The translations under genes and the position numbers were made by a program. From Owenia fusiformis (taxonomy: Eukaryota; Annelida; Polychaeta; Sabellida; Oweniidae), in the NCBI GenBank assembly GCA_903813345.2, contig CAIIXF020000004.1, positions 9,678,196-9,742,195 of the forward strand: a DNA stretch of 64,000 nucleotides, read 5' to 3'. Shown piece by piece: positions 48,301 to 63,300 of the stretch. The stretch's first letter is position 1; each line of letters starts with the position of its first letter. The notes beneath the pieces were generated by a model. It worked only from the letters and a program-made list of their open reading frames with translations. It did no database searches and had not been told where the DNA came from.

Positions 48301-51300
48301 ATCACGAGTGTGGAACGCGAAAGTATTACTCCATTCAAGCAATCTTTGGTGATTGAAATTCGGAACATAACTTCAGTAAATCATCACAGTTATGGAATTT
48401 ACATAAGAAATTATATGGATAATAGTAACCGCATCAATCCCTGGAATTATTTTGGACAACATTCAATTGTTTATACTGTTCCATTTTATGTAAAAATTGT
48501 TAACTGTTTCTTTGAGAGTCCAACTCGTAACTCCAACTTCGGTATTTATATGAAAATAGATAGGCGGATTTTCACCAACGATCAATCATTTCAAGATTCG
48601 AATCTACAGATTGAAGATGTCATTATTGATAATTCAAACTATGGAATTTATGTTCGTAAACGTGGGGGACGTCAAGGCGATATGGTTTTGAATGTTAAAA
48701 ATGTACAAGTGAGCAATGCACAATATGGAATGCAGTTTTACCACGCTGGCTACGATACTTATGACAAAAAGTTTCGCAATCCCGAGTTACACATTGAGAA
48801 CAGTTCGTTTTCGTATTGTTCCACATCCTTTTACTTACATGGCGATCAAGCGATGTTTGAAATTAACAATAATATATTCCATGACAACGCCAACATACTT
48901 TATTTACGTGGAAAAGAAAAGAATCTGACCTTGTCCGATAATTTGATATATGATAATAGAGGAGGTATACGCTTCGGAATGACAGAGCATGCCTACATGG
49001 ATATCTCTTCACCAACAACAAAGTTCTTTGGAAATATCATTGAGAATAATACAGCTAACTGTTTTATAAACATAGAAGGTGTACAGAATATACGTTTTCA
49101 AAACAATGTGTTGAACAATCCATCAGTAAATCAAGAGATTTGCATAAAATCACGTTCCAATGGCATGAACAACCTTCTTGACTTTCGTGAGAATTTCTGG
49201 GGCACTATAGAGTCTTCTGCAATAGAAAAGAGGATAACTCACTTCGCAGACTCAAGCAGATATGCTAAAGTTGAGTACATGCCCTATTTAGATAAACAAA
49301 ATGGTGTTCCATTGTCTCCAGTTGATTGTCCATTCTCATTCACACCGCCTACAATCGGAGGGATACTTTGTTCAGACACTACACTACTCCAAAACGAAAG
49401 ATACACCTCTGAAGGTGACATAATAGTTCCTCGTGGAATGATTTTAAAAGTCGGTCCTGGTACAAAAATACTGTTCAGTCGCGGCAGCAGAATGCTTATC
49501 CTCGGTACTTTACATGCAGAAGGTAACTATTCAGACCCAGTCTTATTTTCTTCCTTAAGTACATGGAACGGGATTTATTTCTCGGTGACGGAGAGCCAGC
49601 AGCGATCAATCCTTACTAATTTAATGCTCGACAATGTTCGCAGTTCTGGGAATATAGGCAGCAGCCCAGTAGTTACAATAGTTGGTAAACCACCGAGGAT
49701 GACTGCAATCAATATAGATTGTACAAGCAACCGTTACCCAAGTGATGGTATCGTGGCGTTCAATATTTCTGATAGGATGGAGGTCTCCCTTGCCTTGATT
49801 CAGAACTGTGACGGTTCAGCCATAAAGCTATCCCATTTGGGGTTCCCTTACAGAAACATTCTAGAACAATACCACAACATCAAAGACGAAATCTATGGTA
49901 TTACAAATATGTGTGACTACAATGTCAAAACTTTTGAAGTGAATGGAGCAGTGATGGCTGTCTTTGCATATGGTGAAGGGAATCAATATCCATATGAAAT
50001 GATATGTGCAAAAACATTTACTTCTATTAATGGAAAAAATCTTAATTTTCGAACCATACACCATTCGAACTTTACATCATATCTCCTACAAGCCTACAAC
50101 GGAAGAAATCTGATACCAAGCGAGGAATTTCTGTCTGAGAGAGTTCCTTCAGTTGAAGTTCACACGACGAATCAAGTAACATTTACCATGCGACTGACGA
50201 TGACTAGGAAAGGGAATTCAATTTATGCTGTAGAAGTGTACGAGGTTGACCATTTGTTCAAAGGTACATGTAGTATTGGCACCTTTTGAATATATTATTG
50301 GATTTTCTCAATTTTGTCTGCAAATACTATATTTTCGCATCTCAGTCATGTATATATAGGCACACATTCAAGAAGTATGTTTTTATTATTAGTTCCCAAA
50401 ACAGAAAACCGTATGTTTTGCTAATTATACATAATCAAAGGTCCAATACATTTCAAGTTTATCCTGTTTTATTTAATATTTTCAGAGTTCCCAAAACAGC
50501 GAGTTACAATTGAAAGTAGTATCATCAGAAATAATGGCGATGGTGTCAAAGCGGTTTTAACTGGATCGTCCACCCCAGATATTCATATCGAAAGATCTAC
50601 ATTCATGTCAAATTATAAAAGTATTGACATAGTTTCCGAAAATAGCTCCATCACTATCACTCATAACCAATTCAAGAAGAATAAATGGATAGCAAATATT
50701 CTCACTGAGTCGGACAATGGTAACTCCAAGATTCTTTTAGCTTACAACAACATCACGCAAAACACTGGGCAGACTCTTGTTTATATCAAAGATAAATCTG
50801 AAAATTTGACGGACAGTGGAAACTTTTATATTCTCGATAATGACATCACAAACAACGCGGGTGAAACACTTTTAAATGAGACAACAATGCCAATAATCTG
50901 GATTGATGACATAGATGGTACAATTAAAGGAAACAGTTTTGTTAACAATAGAGGGAGTAATCTTATATGGTGGAAACAAAGACAAGAAGCATCGTTATTC
51001 ACTAAAAACCTTGTTCGGAACAACATCGGTGAACAACCTAGTGATAAAATTACAATTATAGCGCAAGGTGTGAATACCAAATACATCAATAACTGGTTGG
51101 AAAACCCAGTAAATACATTTGAGATGACGTCAGTGATTGGTTATCCAACAGTGCAAACAGCGAGAAATTGGTGGGGAAATAGTATGTCCACGGTAGACAT
51201 CACTGCTAGATTACGTAGTACTAATATTGACCACTCCCTTCCTGGTTTTCAAATCGAGCCCATTGCGCAGTCTCCGAAGCAAATATTAGGTAGATCAATT

Positions 51301-54300
51301 AAATGTTATTCAAAATGAACTGCTTTTTTACCTATCAAACTTCAATATTATAATTTTACATTGAGGTCCTCAAAACAAGTTAAGAAACTCAAAGTATTTT
51401 AGTTTAGACAATTTACCTTTAAAAATTCCTTGCCAATCTTAATAATTATTTCAAAAATATTTTGTAGGAAGTTGTGATTTTGGGTGGATTGACATTAGGG
51501 GAACGTGTTACTATGTGACTAGAGGTGCCAATTCACACAGTTATTCTTTGAAAATATGCAAGGTACACTTTTCAAAATGCGATTGTTGAACATATTTAAA
51601 ACATATCAGTCTATAATTGTTCGTACCGATGCATTACATCATTGTTATTTTGCCCATTGATCTACATGTTTTCATCTGTAAAGACATTTAATTCAAATTA
51701 TTAGTGATATTGCATGTTAAATCAGTTTTAGTGTATTTTGGAATCTACCTTAGATTGGTAAAACTTAGTAAATTAATTGTGATTGTTTGTATTCTTAAAC
51801 CATTCCATATCCTCACACAGGACGCAGGCGGTGCGATGATGAAATCAGATATCTATCTTTTGGATGATATTCTGAAAGAAGTGAACGACAAGGGTTTGGA
51901 TTCTCCCCTTATTTGGACACGTCAGGATTCGTTAAAGGTCTAAAACTGTTTAAGAAAGTTCGAGTAGTTTCCTTTGAGAACTAGTTATTTTATGAGATCA
52001 CATTCAATTTTTTTTTAAAATTCATACTCATCGAGAATATCGATCGACTCTAAGATCTGCAGTTAAAAGATTATGCTATCAACGTTTACTATAAACAAAT
52101 GATACATGTATGTGTTCATTGCTTTAAAACTAAGAAAAATATGCTGATTATGGCATCATATAAAATAAAGTACAACATCATTACATGCTCACCTCTTACA
52201 TTTTTTAAGGAATGCAAGGTGTATGATACACGTTCGAAATCAGAGAAAACCACGAACTGCAGCCATCCATACCCAACAGTATGTTACAAAGAACAACGTA
52301 AGTTCGAATAAATATGCTTAAATTAGGGTTAATAACATGCTAATAAATATGTGTTTTCCAACAAGAAAACATGTCGTAAATAGCGGGAATGGTTGACAGC
52401 ATCATTTAATCGTAATTCTCTCAATCGTTTGATCGTAATGCTCTCTTTATTTTAGCAAGCCAATGTCCAAATAGTTGTTCCTACAATGGTAAGTGTTTAG
52501 GAAATAGTTGCGCGTGTGATAGTGGTTGGTATGGCAACGACTGTTCTGTTTATCACTGTAAGGATGTCAACAACTGTGGACAATTTGGAAAATGCTCTGG
52601 GCCGAATCAGTGCCGCTGTAAGCAAGGGTGGTATGTAAGTATATAGTGGTATAAAGAAGCATTAAAATACTTAGGCCAATAAACAGAAATATTTTTTTCT
52701 AAAGATACCACGATTTCACTCAATGTTCTTAGAAATATAAAACACATGAATATAAACTCTATTTAAATTCAAAACACAAGCAAATATGGGTTATCTCAAC
52801 CGTTTATTATTATCAATCGTGTATCATAGTGCAGATATTGTATATTATGCATGATGGACAGACGCGGGAATGAATTCAATATTGTATATGTACCTGTACA
52901 AAGGGAACTTATCCACTGAATTTGTAAGTTCTCAACGATGAAATAGATATCTTAATATTTAGTATATTACAATTGAACGTTACATAAAATAATAAACACC
53001 AATACGGAAGTCTAGTTCAAACGAGACTTGACTAACAATATATTAACCATCTTTGTCTACGGAGGTTTTCAAATTCTCTAATGTACCATATTGATACATA
53101 CATCAATTGTCAGCAAAGCTTTCTAATCTGTTTGTTTGAGAGTGTCATCACACAATATTGTCGCCTACTTTGATGTATTGTAGAAAAATATCCAAAAAGA
53201 GTTTGCTAATAAAATTTGGCAATTTTTAAAGTATTCATGTTTTAACAAAATTCGACGAAAATTTCCAGTTTTGCAGTTTTAAAGAGAGTTTAAATTATTT
53301 TGATTACATTTTGATAACAAACTTATTGCATTACATATGGTTTGTCTGTTCTCTTAAGATATTGTTACTATGTGTCGGAGATTAACTCCTAAATAGGAAT
53401 ATTGTAAGTGTGGTTTTATTATTGTTTAAGAGTGAAGACCCTTTTAATACTTTCAATACACGGACAGGTGCATGTTTCACATGATTTGTTGGCTTTAAGT
53501 CTAAAAAGGTTTATCAGGGCACTGAAAGACATCCCTCCTTGAATTTCTATCCCATCCTACCACTACAGCATTTCCTACTATCTCACTCGATTAAAAATCT
53601 TTTCCAATAGCTCGCATCTTATAAAATTTCAAGAAAATGGTTGTATTTCGTTTAAGTCCATTAAGGTATTATTAACAGTGAGCTTGCATTCAATTTTTCG
53701 TTGGCCTACTATTAGGAGGCCATATTCGCCCAATACTTCATAGATGGCCACCGAGGGCTTACCTTTTGTTGGAAACGATTCACATGGATTTAACATGTGA
53801 ACCTTCAGGGGTAACATCATAACATTGTAACATTATAACAGTCACTCCTTTTGTGGTGAAGTCATATTACCCCAAACAAAATTACATTTAAGTGTCACAA
53901 ATTGTTTCAATCTAAAGTATGCCAAATTCCATGAGAAAACTCTTATTGGATATTTTTCTACAACACATCAAAGTAGGGGACAAAATTGTTTGGGGGTACT
54001 ATATAACTAATTTGTTATCCATAGTTTATTTAGTTTCACAGAATCAGCAACCATTACAGACATTTTGACAAGGCTCAGAGAGCATTATTAGCCAATAATT
54101 TAATTGAGAAAATGTAATATGTTTTCCACCTCACTCAAAATATATACATATATTACACGAATATATGACTTTATTGTACTTAATGTATGTCTTAGGGTGC
54201 AGGGTGTTCAACGAGTTACTGTCCCCGATATACTGGATGTGTCGCATGTAGCAACCAGATTGGATGTGGCTGGTGTGACACTTCACAACAATGCATGCCC

Positions 54301-57300
54301 GGTGGAGGAGACGCCCCAACATTAACTACCTGTCCAGCTTGGTTTTATTACAATTGCCTAACCACAAAAGAACGTTCTGTTTGTTCTAAGGAAATACAGG
54401 TATTTGAATCTGATATTTCATAACATCAATTTCCAAAACTGAAATTGTATTATTACCAATAAAAGACAGGTTTAAATTTTAAACTTTACAACATCAATTT
54501 CCAACAACTGAAACCGATGTTATATCATCAATTATCAAAAACAGGTAATCTGATCGTTCGATTTTCAAACATTTTAGCTGAACAATCATATTCTCTGTGC
54601 AGTTACGAAAAACAAATTGGGGTTAAGTGGAGAGTGCCTCCCATCACCAATCACCAAGCCAATACAGAATTGATTGAAGAATAGATAACAAAACAAAATT
54701 ATATTAACTCTTATATATTAATGCATGAGGAATATTTCAGATAATGGACTGCAATGGGAAACAATGTGATGGTGAAAACAATCCTTACTACAAACAAGAA
54801 AAATGCAACCGCTGTATAGACATCGAAAACTGTTTCATTGAGAATAATCCGGTATGAAAATAGAATAATTGAAAAATATTTATCGATTTTAAGGAATATC
54901 TTTGGAAGAAATTGCTATCTTTAATATCTTTTTTAAAGTTGAGTGATTGCAAAGTTTGGAACACCACAAGATGTCCCGATGGACTTCTCAATATCGACTA
55001 TACACACACAAGATTTGATAAAACTGTTTCAAAGAATGGCGTTGTGTTTTTGGATCCGAAAGTAACGCCACTTTTGAGATGTCCAACAAAAACTGTTGAT
55101 GTCATCGTTGTCTTTGATGTGGTATCCCTTCCACGGTATAATTCAATGGCTATAGTGTCGCCACAGGCAGGTGGAATAGCACATCGAATACAGTCATACA
55201 AGTTCTCCGAGTATTCTTCAGGTACATGTTAAGACAGTGTTTTGAAGGTTATGGCTTTGTATATTGTGATCTCGGAATAGAATAGTCGTTTCTTTTAGAT
55301 GGAATATAAAACATTGGTAAACTGGTAAATAATCACCACGTTCATAACTTCATGTACAATCATAACCCTGTATTTTCTATGAATTCCGCCTCATTACGAT
55401 CATGGGCTTTCATACACCTCTACAGCATAAATTGAATTCCCTTTCCTTGTCATTGTTAGTAACATGGTGAATGTTAATTGATTCGTCGTGTGAACTTCAA
55501 CTTAAGGAACACTCTCAGACAGAAATTCCTGCTTGATATTCAAATGGTGAATGTTTGAAGGCCCATGTTACAACGTAACAATCTGTTTCATCTACAGTGC
55601 TATTGACAGGAAGTTATAGATGGTGTCATTTTTATACAATCCTTTTTTTCGTAGGCTATTCTAAATATAAATTTCAGAATGTTTTCATTTCAGGAACATT
55701 TACAATAATGTCTGGTAAACCGGCATCTTTGAATGATTTGGTAACCTACTCTGATTTCAACGAACCAGTTGAACTTCGACCGGTGAATGACATACTAATT
55801 GACGAACTGGAAACTGAAGACGATTTACTTGATCAACTGAGGGACATGAGAGATGCAGGGAGTAGAGTTTTCTTTACTGATGGTATGTTTGTCTATCGTG
55901 TCCTTGTTTATATCATGGCCAAACAATATGGATTCAAGTTATACATTTGGCAATTAATTTTATGATAATACGGATTGGAATCTGGAAAACAAGCAGAGTC
56001 CTATCAGAGTGAGTCCTATTCGGGAGACTAGGCATAATCAGGAAAAATATTTACCATGGTGGAGGTGAGAACTATAGACAATGTATTTGTACATCAGTCA
56101 TGAGGATGGGATTCTGACTGACTTATACTTTCAAATGTTCGGTTAGCTGTTTTAAATACGGTTTTATTCTCACCCCTTCGCGTTAGGACAATTTTTCGTA
56201 ATAACTCCACATAATCGACCTGGTACTTTTTAGAAAAGATGTTTCGTTGTCTGGGGGAGCGTATGGATGATTCTGCGTCGTTTGTGATTGTAATACCGAA
56301 TAGTGCTGATAACAAAGCTTATGAAATAGGAGATGTTTTAGTTGGAACGCCACTTGGATACATCGAAAGCGTTACATCTGTTGTCCAGGATTCCAAAATG
56401 AGAATTGCTAAGACAAGACTGACACAATGTTCAAGGCAAATGATGTTTAATGCTGGTATAATGTGAGTCATTCTTCAGATCAAATCTTAGATAAAGAACG
56501 ATTCCTCCAAATAATACATGGGAGTCAATAGAGGAATATTCAGAGGTCCAAAATGGTTCTCCTTGACTTATAACAGAAAACCTTTTGATTCTTAGATGAC
56601 ATATGCTAGTATAAAAGCATGTTACTCATTTGTATATGATTATGATTTAAGCACTCGGAATGAATACAAACCACACCTGAATTGTTTATCTGGGGAACAG
56701 AACCTTTATGGCGGTACAGTTATGCCTTCCTACGAGTCACAGAATGTAGTCGAGGGGTCTTTTATACAAGGACGGGGAACACAGCAATTTTCAGCTAAGG
56801 TAGGTGACTAAGTGAGTAAATTCTAATAAATGTGTCTCAGCAACTGGCTTATTAATGTTGATCGTGTTAATGAATTATATTTCAGCTAAGTATGCTTTTG
56901 ACTTTTGAGTATTTTTTAAAACGTTTGCCAGCCACAAGAAATATTCAAGTTGACAATGTTTATAAATAGTGTAAATTTAAATCAATGAGCGGATATTTAA
57001 AAGTTGACAATGTTTATTTTTGTGTGTCAGTCATTGAACAGATGTTTAAGTTTTTAAATTTCGTTTTATTTTGACAGCTGGGGAAATATCCTAATTTTAT
57101 ACAACTCTTTTTAGGTACTCGACAAATATTCAAGTAATCAACATAACTTTTACGTCATGACAAATGTTGTAGCAGTTAAAAATGACAGCTCTGTCGAAAC
57201 AGAAATACTAAAGCTTTCTAGAAGAAAACGTCAAACGACTACCGATTATTTTAAGAAAATTGCAGTTACTATGAAGAAAAACATACAATTTGTAAGTAGA

Positions 57301-60300
57301 TTTCACTTAACACAGTTTTTACATTCTGTGCTTGATATGTGGTTGATCTCATGTAAATACACTATTTATTATATGAATGATATGTTGATGATCATGGCAT
57401 CATTTTTTAGAAACCCTCCAAACACAAAGGACACAGTGGTAATTATAAACTAACAGTCAAATACGACGCTGGTGTGACGCTGTCACAGACTGTGACATCT
57501 GAAAAGCCACTTAAATCCACTCTTGGTGTCAATCTTGATGGGAAATTTAACTACGATCTTAAAAATACCATTAAATGGGAGTAAGTACTCGATATATTAT
57601 TAAATAAATCTCCAGACTTACACCGCCATTAAAATTATTTCATATTAAGGTCTATGTGATTATGTTACTTTTGTTGAAATAAGGTTATATAAATGTAACA
57701 TTTTTGACAGCATTTTATTTACGATATTGTAAAATATAGATGTCATATATTGTGACAATGTTAAGCACTGTTGGACTGAGTTTCATCTAATAAACTAATA
57801 TTGTATTTCAGACATAAGAACACCAACACTCGTGAAATGTCACTTTTCAAGAAGTTTAAACAAGTGAAGAAAGAAGTGCTTCTGCAAATTGGGAGCAACC
57901 TGTTTGTCCCAGCGAAGCTCGTAATGAACTCAAAATTGAAGTACTCAGCGAAGTCACAGGTAATACTTTTTTATAGAAAATGTTCGACTATTATCCAGAT
58001 TATATTTTAAAATTTTGATACTTGCCGGACATGTATCAGTATGATGGTTTATTTTTGAATAAATTCGAATGCATTATCATTAACAAATAAATATATTGCA
58101 ACATCAAAACACACTTAACAAAACCAGTCATGTCTGCTTTATATTTAAAACTGCTTGAAAATGTTAGTGTTAAAAACTCACATTTGAATTTCTCGCATAT
58201 TTCAATAAAGACAGACTACTACTGAATAGGTTAACATTTAAGTACTTAAATATTACATGTAGTAGTACTTAAATATATTACATCTATTTTATCAGAGTGC
58301 TGGTGGAAGGGATTTGGGATCATCTGCATCAAACAATGTTGGAGTTGGGGTTGGATTCTACAAGGCGTCTGGAACTTCTCATTTCGCAAACGTCAACCTT
58401 GTAAGTGACGTTTCTGTTAAAAGTATCAATATGAACGTGTTTGGGATTCATTCATATCCACTCATATGCTTAATTCACACATTGAACCAAACACTACTAA
58501 AATGTTTCCAAAAGTATGAGTATTATCAAAATGTAATTGTAGTTATATTTAATGGCTTTCCATTTTTTGAAAATGCACTGATATACCCCCTTATGATTAT
58601 CTAGTGTGTAAATGTGACACTTATAATAATGATTATGATGACACTTATGACAATAATTATACTATATGAATAAATTAAAAAAAATAAAATATTTCACATT
58701 TTACATTGCAGTCAACACATTAACCTAACATATCTTTCTAAAAACCACATTCTCTTTTGCCCCAACGAAGAATTCAAAACTTTTTCCTATTCATAGTCTC
58801 AATGTGGTAGGTAGCGATAATGGCTGGAAAATAAGATTAACTTATGTTTTATTTTCGACGACAAGCTGAATTTCTTTGTAAACATTGCTATCTACAATCT
58901 TTGACATCATGGACATGGGCAATATATCCTAGCTTATGTTGGCTGTGCAACAAAAAATATGGTAGAGTTTGTTTAAAAGGTCTGTGACGTCCTTTTGTAC
59001 ATTTATGTACATTTACTTTGATGAATTACTGCGTTTTTCTTTAAGGATATTCAAAAACCTGTACAGGAAGGACCGTATTTATTAGACAATAAAACAGGGT
59101 CAATTGATGTGAAATCAATTCTTCAAAACACACTGACGTTCAGATATCCCTCGGGAAATACTGCGCAACCGGAGGAACAAGAATGCCCAGCAGAGATTCT
59201 TGGGAATCAATTTTGTGAAGGTATTCTTCGACCTGTTGATCACCTGCTGCCCATCAGTTACACAACTGATATACAGTTCTTTCTCTAGAAAGCTTTTAAA
59301 AATAGACATTGTAATAACTGCAGGATATTTTTTTTCGAATGATATACCAGAATCTTCTTCTTTTCATCCAATAATATTCCTGGTTAAAACCGATTACCAC
59401 ACCTTATATGGCCATATAATACACATATAAAAACCTCATATTTTACCTACGTATTCTGCCCAGTGTGTCTTACTTAGAATTATGAGGTTACAATATTTTA
59501 TAAAGTTACTTTCAGGGCATCACTAGTATTCCTTATCGGTTGTTGCCCATTCAAGCCCAAGGTAGTCTCGATTGAAAATGATTCAGAAATTAATGTTTAT
59601 AAATTTACCATATTCATCTATCCACATGGTAAGGAACATGTGGTTTATCAATTTGATTGGCGAATCTTACAGATGAAGGTGAAACAGTGACGGACTTCAA
59701 AGTGTCCTTTAATTTGCCCATACATTTGGATGGGATCATTGATTCGTGTTCAGACTACTGCAACCAATGTGGAAAGAGTCAGGGTTTTGTAGATACTGCA
59801 TCTGGAATAGGGGAAATAACCGGGTTTGTAAAAGCCTCTAGCTTTACAAACTTAGATGAACATTTCAAATCAGATGGAAACTTAATAACTGCAAGGTAAT
59901 TTTAAAAATACATTGTCTTTAATTTCCGATATTACAATGCAGACATTATGCCCGGGAGATTATGTGTCACAGTTTTTGAATGAAAGATCACGATTGAGTT
60001 ATTGAAAGAGAGTTTGAATGAAACGATTTCAACTAAAAGGGTTTAGTTTAAGGACAAAGATTTTAAGAGAAATATTGTGATTGCCGAAACAAAACTTTTG
60101 CACTTACATTATACTTCTATTTATTGGAGATTGCAGAGCGATGTTGGTAAAACAAGGGACTTTAAATAGCTAATGATAACGACCCTTGGCTGTTTCTCCT
60201 TTTTCAAATTTTGATTTGACTTTTGTTTCAACTTCAAATAATTAGTATTATGAATGCTTACCTTTTAGGCAGTGCTTCAAAACACCTTCCCAGTGTTCTT

Positions 60301-63300
60301 TAGCCCCAAACACACAGTGTTGTAAATGTCAAGAAGACAACGGTGTTATCATGAATGGTAAATGTATTTGTGACACATGTCCTGGTGGTATTATGAAAGA
60401 ACAAATAGGAGGCAGTGGGGAACCGGTATGTAGTTGTGAGTGTACTGACGGATCTGTGTCACAACTTCTTCCAGATGGCAGATGTGATGTAAGTACCAAG
60501 TGGAATGGAGCATTTGTGTGCATACTGCTATCAAAAATGGTTACAGACCAGACATTAGGAAATCAAACCTCATTTATCTCGAATCATAATCCAAAGTGAA
60601 AAAACAGTGCCTAACAACCCCCTTCCCCATTCCCCAATCAATAATTACATATGACATATTTTCTATCACTATTACACAGTGTACAATTGGCTGATCAATG
60701 TTTCAGTGCCCATGTACATGTGCTGATGGTAGTATCTCCAACATGGATCAGAATGGAACATGTTCGTGCGGCTGCACGTGTAATAATTGCCAGCACTCTG
60801 TTATTACTCAGAATGGATGCCATTGTCCCGATGATTTGTGAGTCTTTTATGTTAAATATTGCAACAATTCTGCATTGTTGAAAGCCATATGGAACAGTGT
60901 TTTCATTTATAATTATATAATTAAGCTTATTCATTGGATCCGATCTTATTTTGTCATTTATAGACTGCCTTTATGATTTGAGAGCCTCATATTAAATATT
61001 ACAACGATGTACAACTGCTTTAGTTCTCTTACTTAATGCTTTATAGGAGGCTTTGGAAACTCTTTAGTTTATATATTATTTCATAAATAACACATGGTGC
61101 AAGAACCAGTATCACATAGAAAAAATTAGGTTATATTTGATCAACAGTCAACTTGCAAAGGTGTTATCTATCCAAGTCATGATAGTTATCTTCCATTGTC
61201 TAACAGATGTCCTACGTGTGATGTCAACGAGGAAGTCATTTGGCGTAACTGTGAATGTTCATGTGTTGCTAAACATCCATGCGGAATCGCACCCGGCTGT
61301 GTCCCAGGCCGAAGAGGAAAAAGTTGCGACCAACCAGAATGTGGAACATGTCAAGGTAATAACACTGATGATACCACATCAAATCATCAAATCGTCAAGG
61401 CAACAAAAGTGGAGACCTGTTCAAGTTCGCGCATTTAAGTAAATATATTAACCACAGACGCTGTATTCCTTAGCCTTTACTACTCAGTAATGGTCGGTTT
61501 TGACTATGTTTTAAGGATGCCTTTTTAGTCACTTGAATGCATTTCACAAGCTCCAAACAGGATCAGAGAACCATGATCATTTTACCTTTTGTTTATTTAG
61601 ATTGTTCTGGAAACGGGTTTTGTACAGCTTCCCTGGACAGTTGTTCATCTAGCTGCCAATGTGGTGCCCAATGGAGAGGAGCATGCTGTGAGTTCAGAAT
61701 ACCAACTGCAGGAGGAGGCGATCCTCATCTTCAAACTCTAGATGGTAAGAATGCCAGAACTTTTTAGTTAACTAATGTTATCTAGTTTTGTAGATAAACA
61801 AATTAAAATAAAACACAATCTCAACTTTTTTGTTTCATTCTCAACAAATCATATTTGAAATATGCCATTTATACAAAGGGCCTAAGATCGGATTAATTTT
61901 TTTTTTAAATGTTATTTTATTTTTAGTGTAAAAACAAACGAAAATAATCAATTCACTGAAAGTTTGTTCTATATCCTTTTGTTACAGGTGTGCGATATGA
62001 CTTCCATGGCATAGGTGAGTTTTGGGATTGCAAGAGCGAGGCCAATGCTTTTGGTATTCAGACACGAATGTTTGGATATCGCAACGCATCTCTCATCGGA
62101 GGGGTGGCGATTAAAGCGGGTGAGAACATTGTGACGCTGGTGACACATCAACCAGCAGATGAGAGCACATTACCAGTTATAAGGTCAGTAGTATTAAACA
62201 AGTGGTTTAAACTTATGATTATATACATCGATCAAGACAATTGCCAATTACTCTCATATCAAGACAAGATAAAATAAAAAGTAACTTTAATAATTTGTTA
62301 ATGCCATTTTCCAAATAGACTGAGTTGGAACAAAAAATACTAAAACCTATGGTGGTCTAAAACCTCGGACAATACCTTTCTAGGTAGTAGCCTACTTGTA
62401 TTTTTGTATGTTGTGCTTAGATTAAATGGTGAAGTTGTTGATGTTGCAAATCAAACAGTAGATTACAAGATAAGTGATGACGTACATATGGTAATAACTA
62501 ATAGCAACGGCAGTGATGACAGTGTCATGTTGGTAACTCTTCAATATAATACAGGTATTTACTTTACTTATAGTGTTTCCACTAATTTAGGCACTTTTTC
62601 AATATGTGCATTTTCTTGGAACTAATGCTACATTTTACCAGAGTGGTGATAAAATATTCAATTGACAGCATTTTATCAACTTTTGGATAAAAGGATGGAA
62701 ACACCGTGCTACTGTTTTCATGTCATCATTTTTATATTAAATGGGATTCTCATTTTTATATGTTTTACTTTATCAGGTGTAATGGTCAGTACATATCTTA
62801 GATACAGTGCTAAGATGAAGCGGCAGTATTTGAATCTGGTCCTTCAGCTAACAGCTGCATTCTCTGGAAAGACATCGGGTCTATGTGGCCTCATGGATGA
62901 TGATCAAAGCAATGACTTCACTGGTGCAGATGGAAAGTTGTACAACACAACCTCTGTTATACAATTTGCTGAATCATGTACGTTTCAAACAATACTAGCT
63001 TTTGACGTATTTCCTGTGAAGAATGCAATGGGAAAGCTTCTAAAAATTACAACACTTTTTCGGTAGAAGAATGACATGAGAAAACTTTAAAAAAATTTGA
63101 AACAATATTGGTAAAAAGAAATATTTCAGGATTGTTTGTTTTTGCATTACTCATTACAAGTGTGATTTAATGGGTTTCAATGTTATCAATTTACCTTTTG
63201 TATAATGTATTTTCTGTGCGTTGCAGGCTAGTCATTCGGTTTCTAGGGTGCATTGTATATGTATGAATGCGAATGTTATTCATCATATCCGTTTCTATTT

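Noticed and set aside
56456-56461. GTATAA as the exon 15 donor
   Set aside because: It gives phase 1, and joining to either possible exon 16 acceptor then hits a stop or the wrong frame. GTGAGT at 56,463 keeps the frame open.
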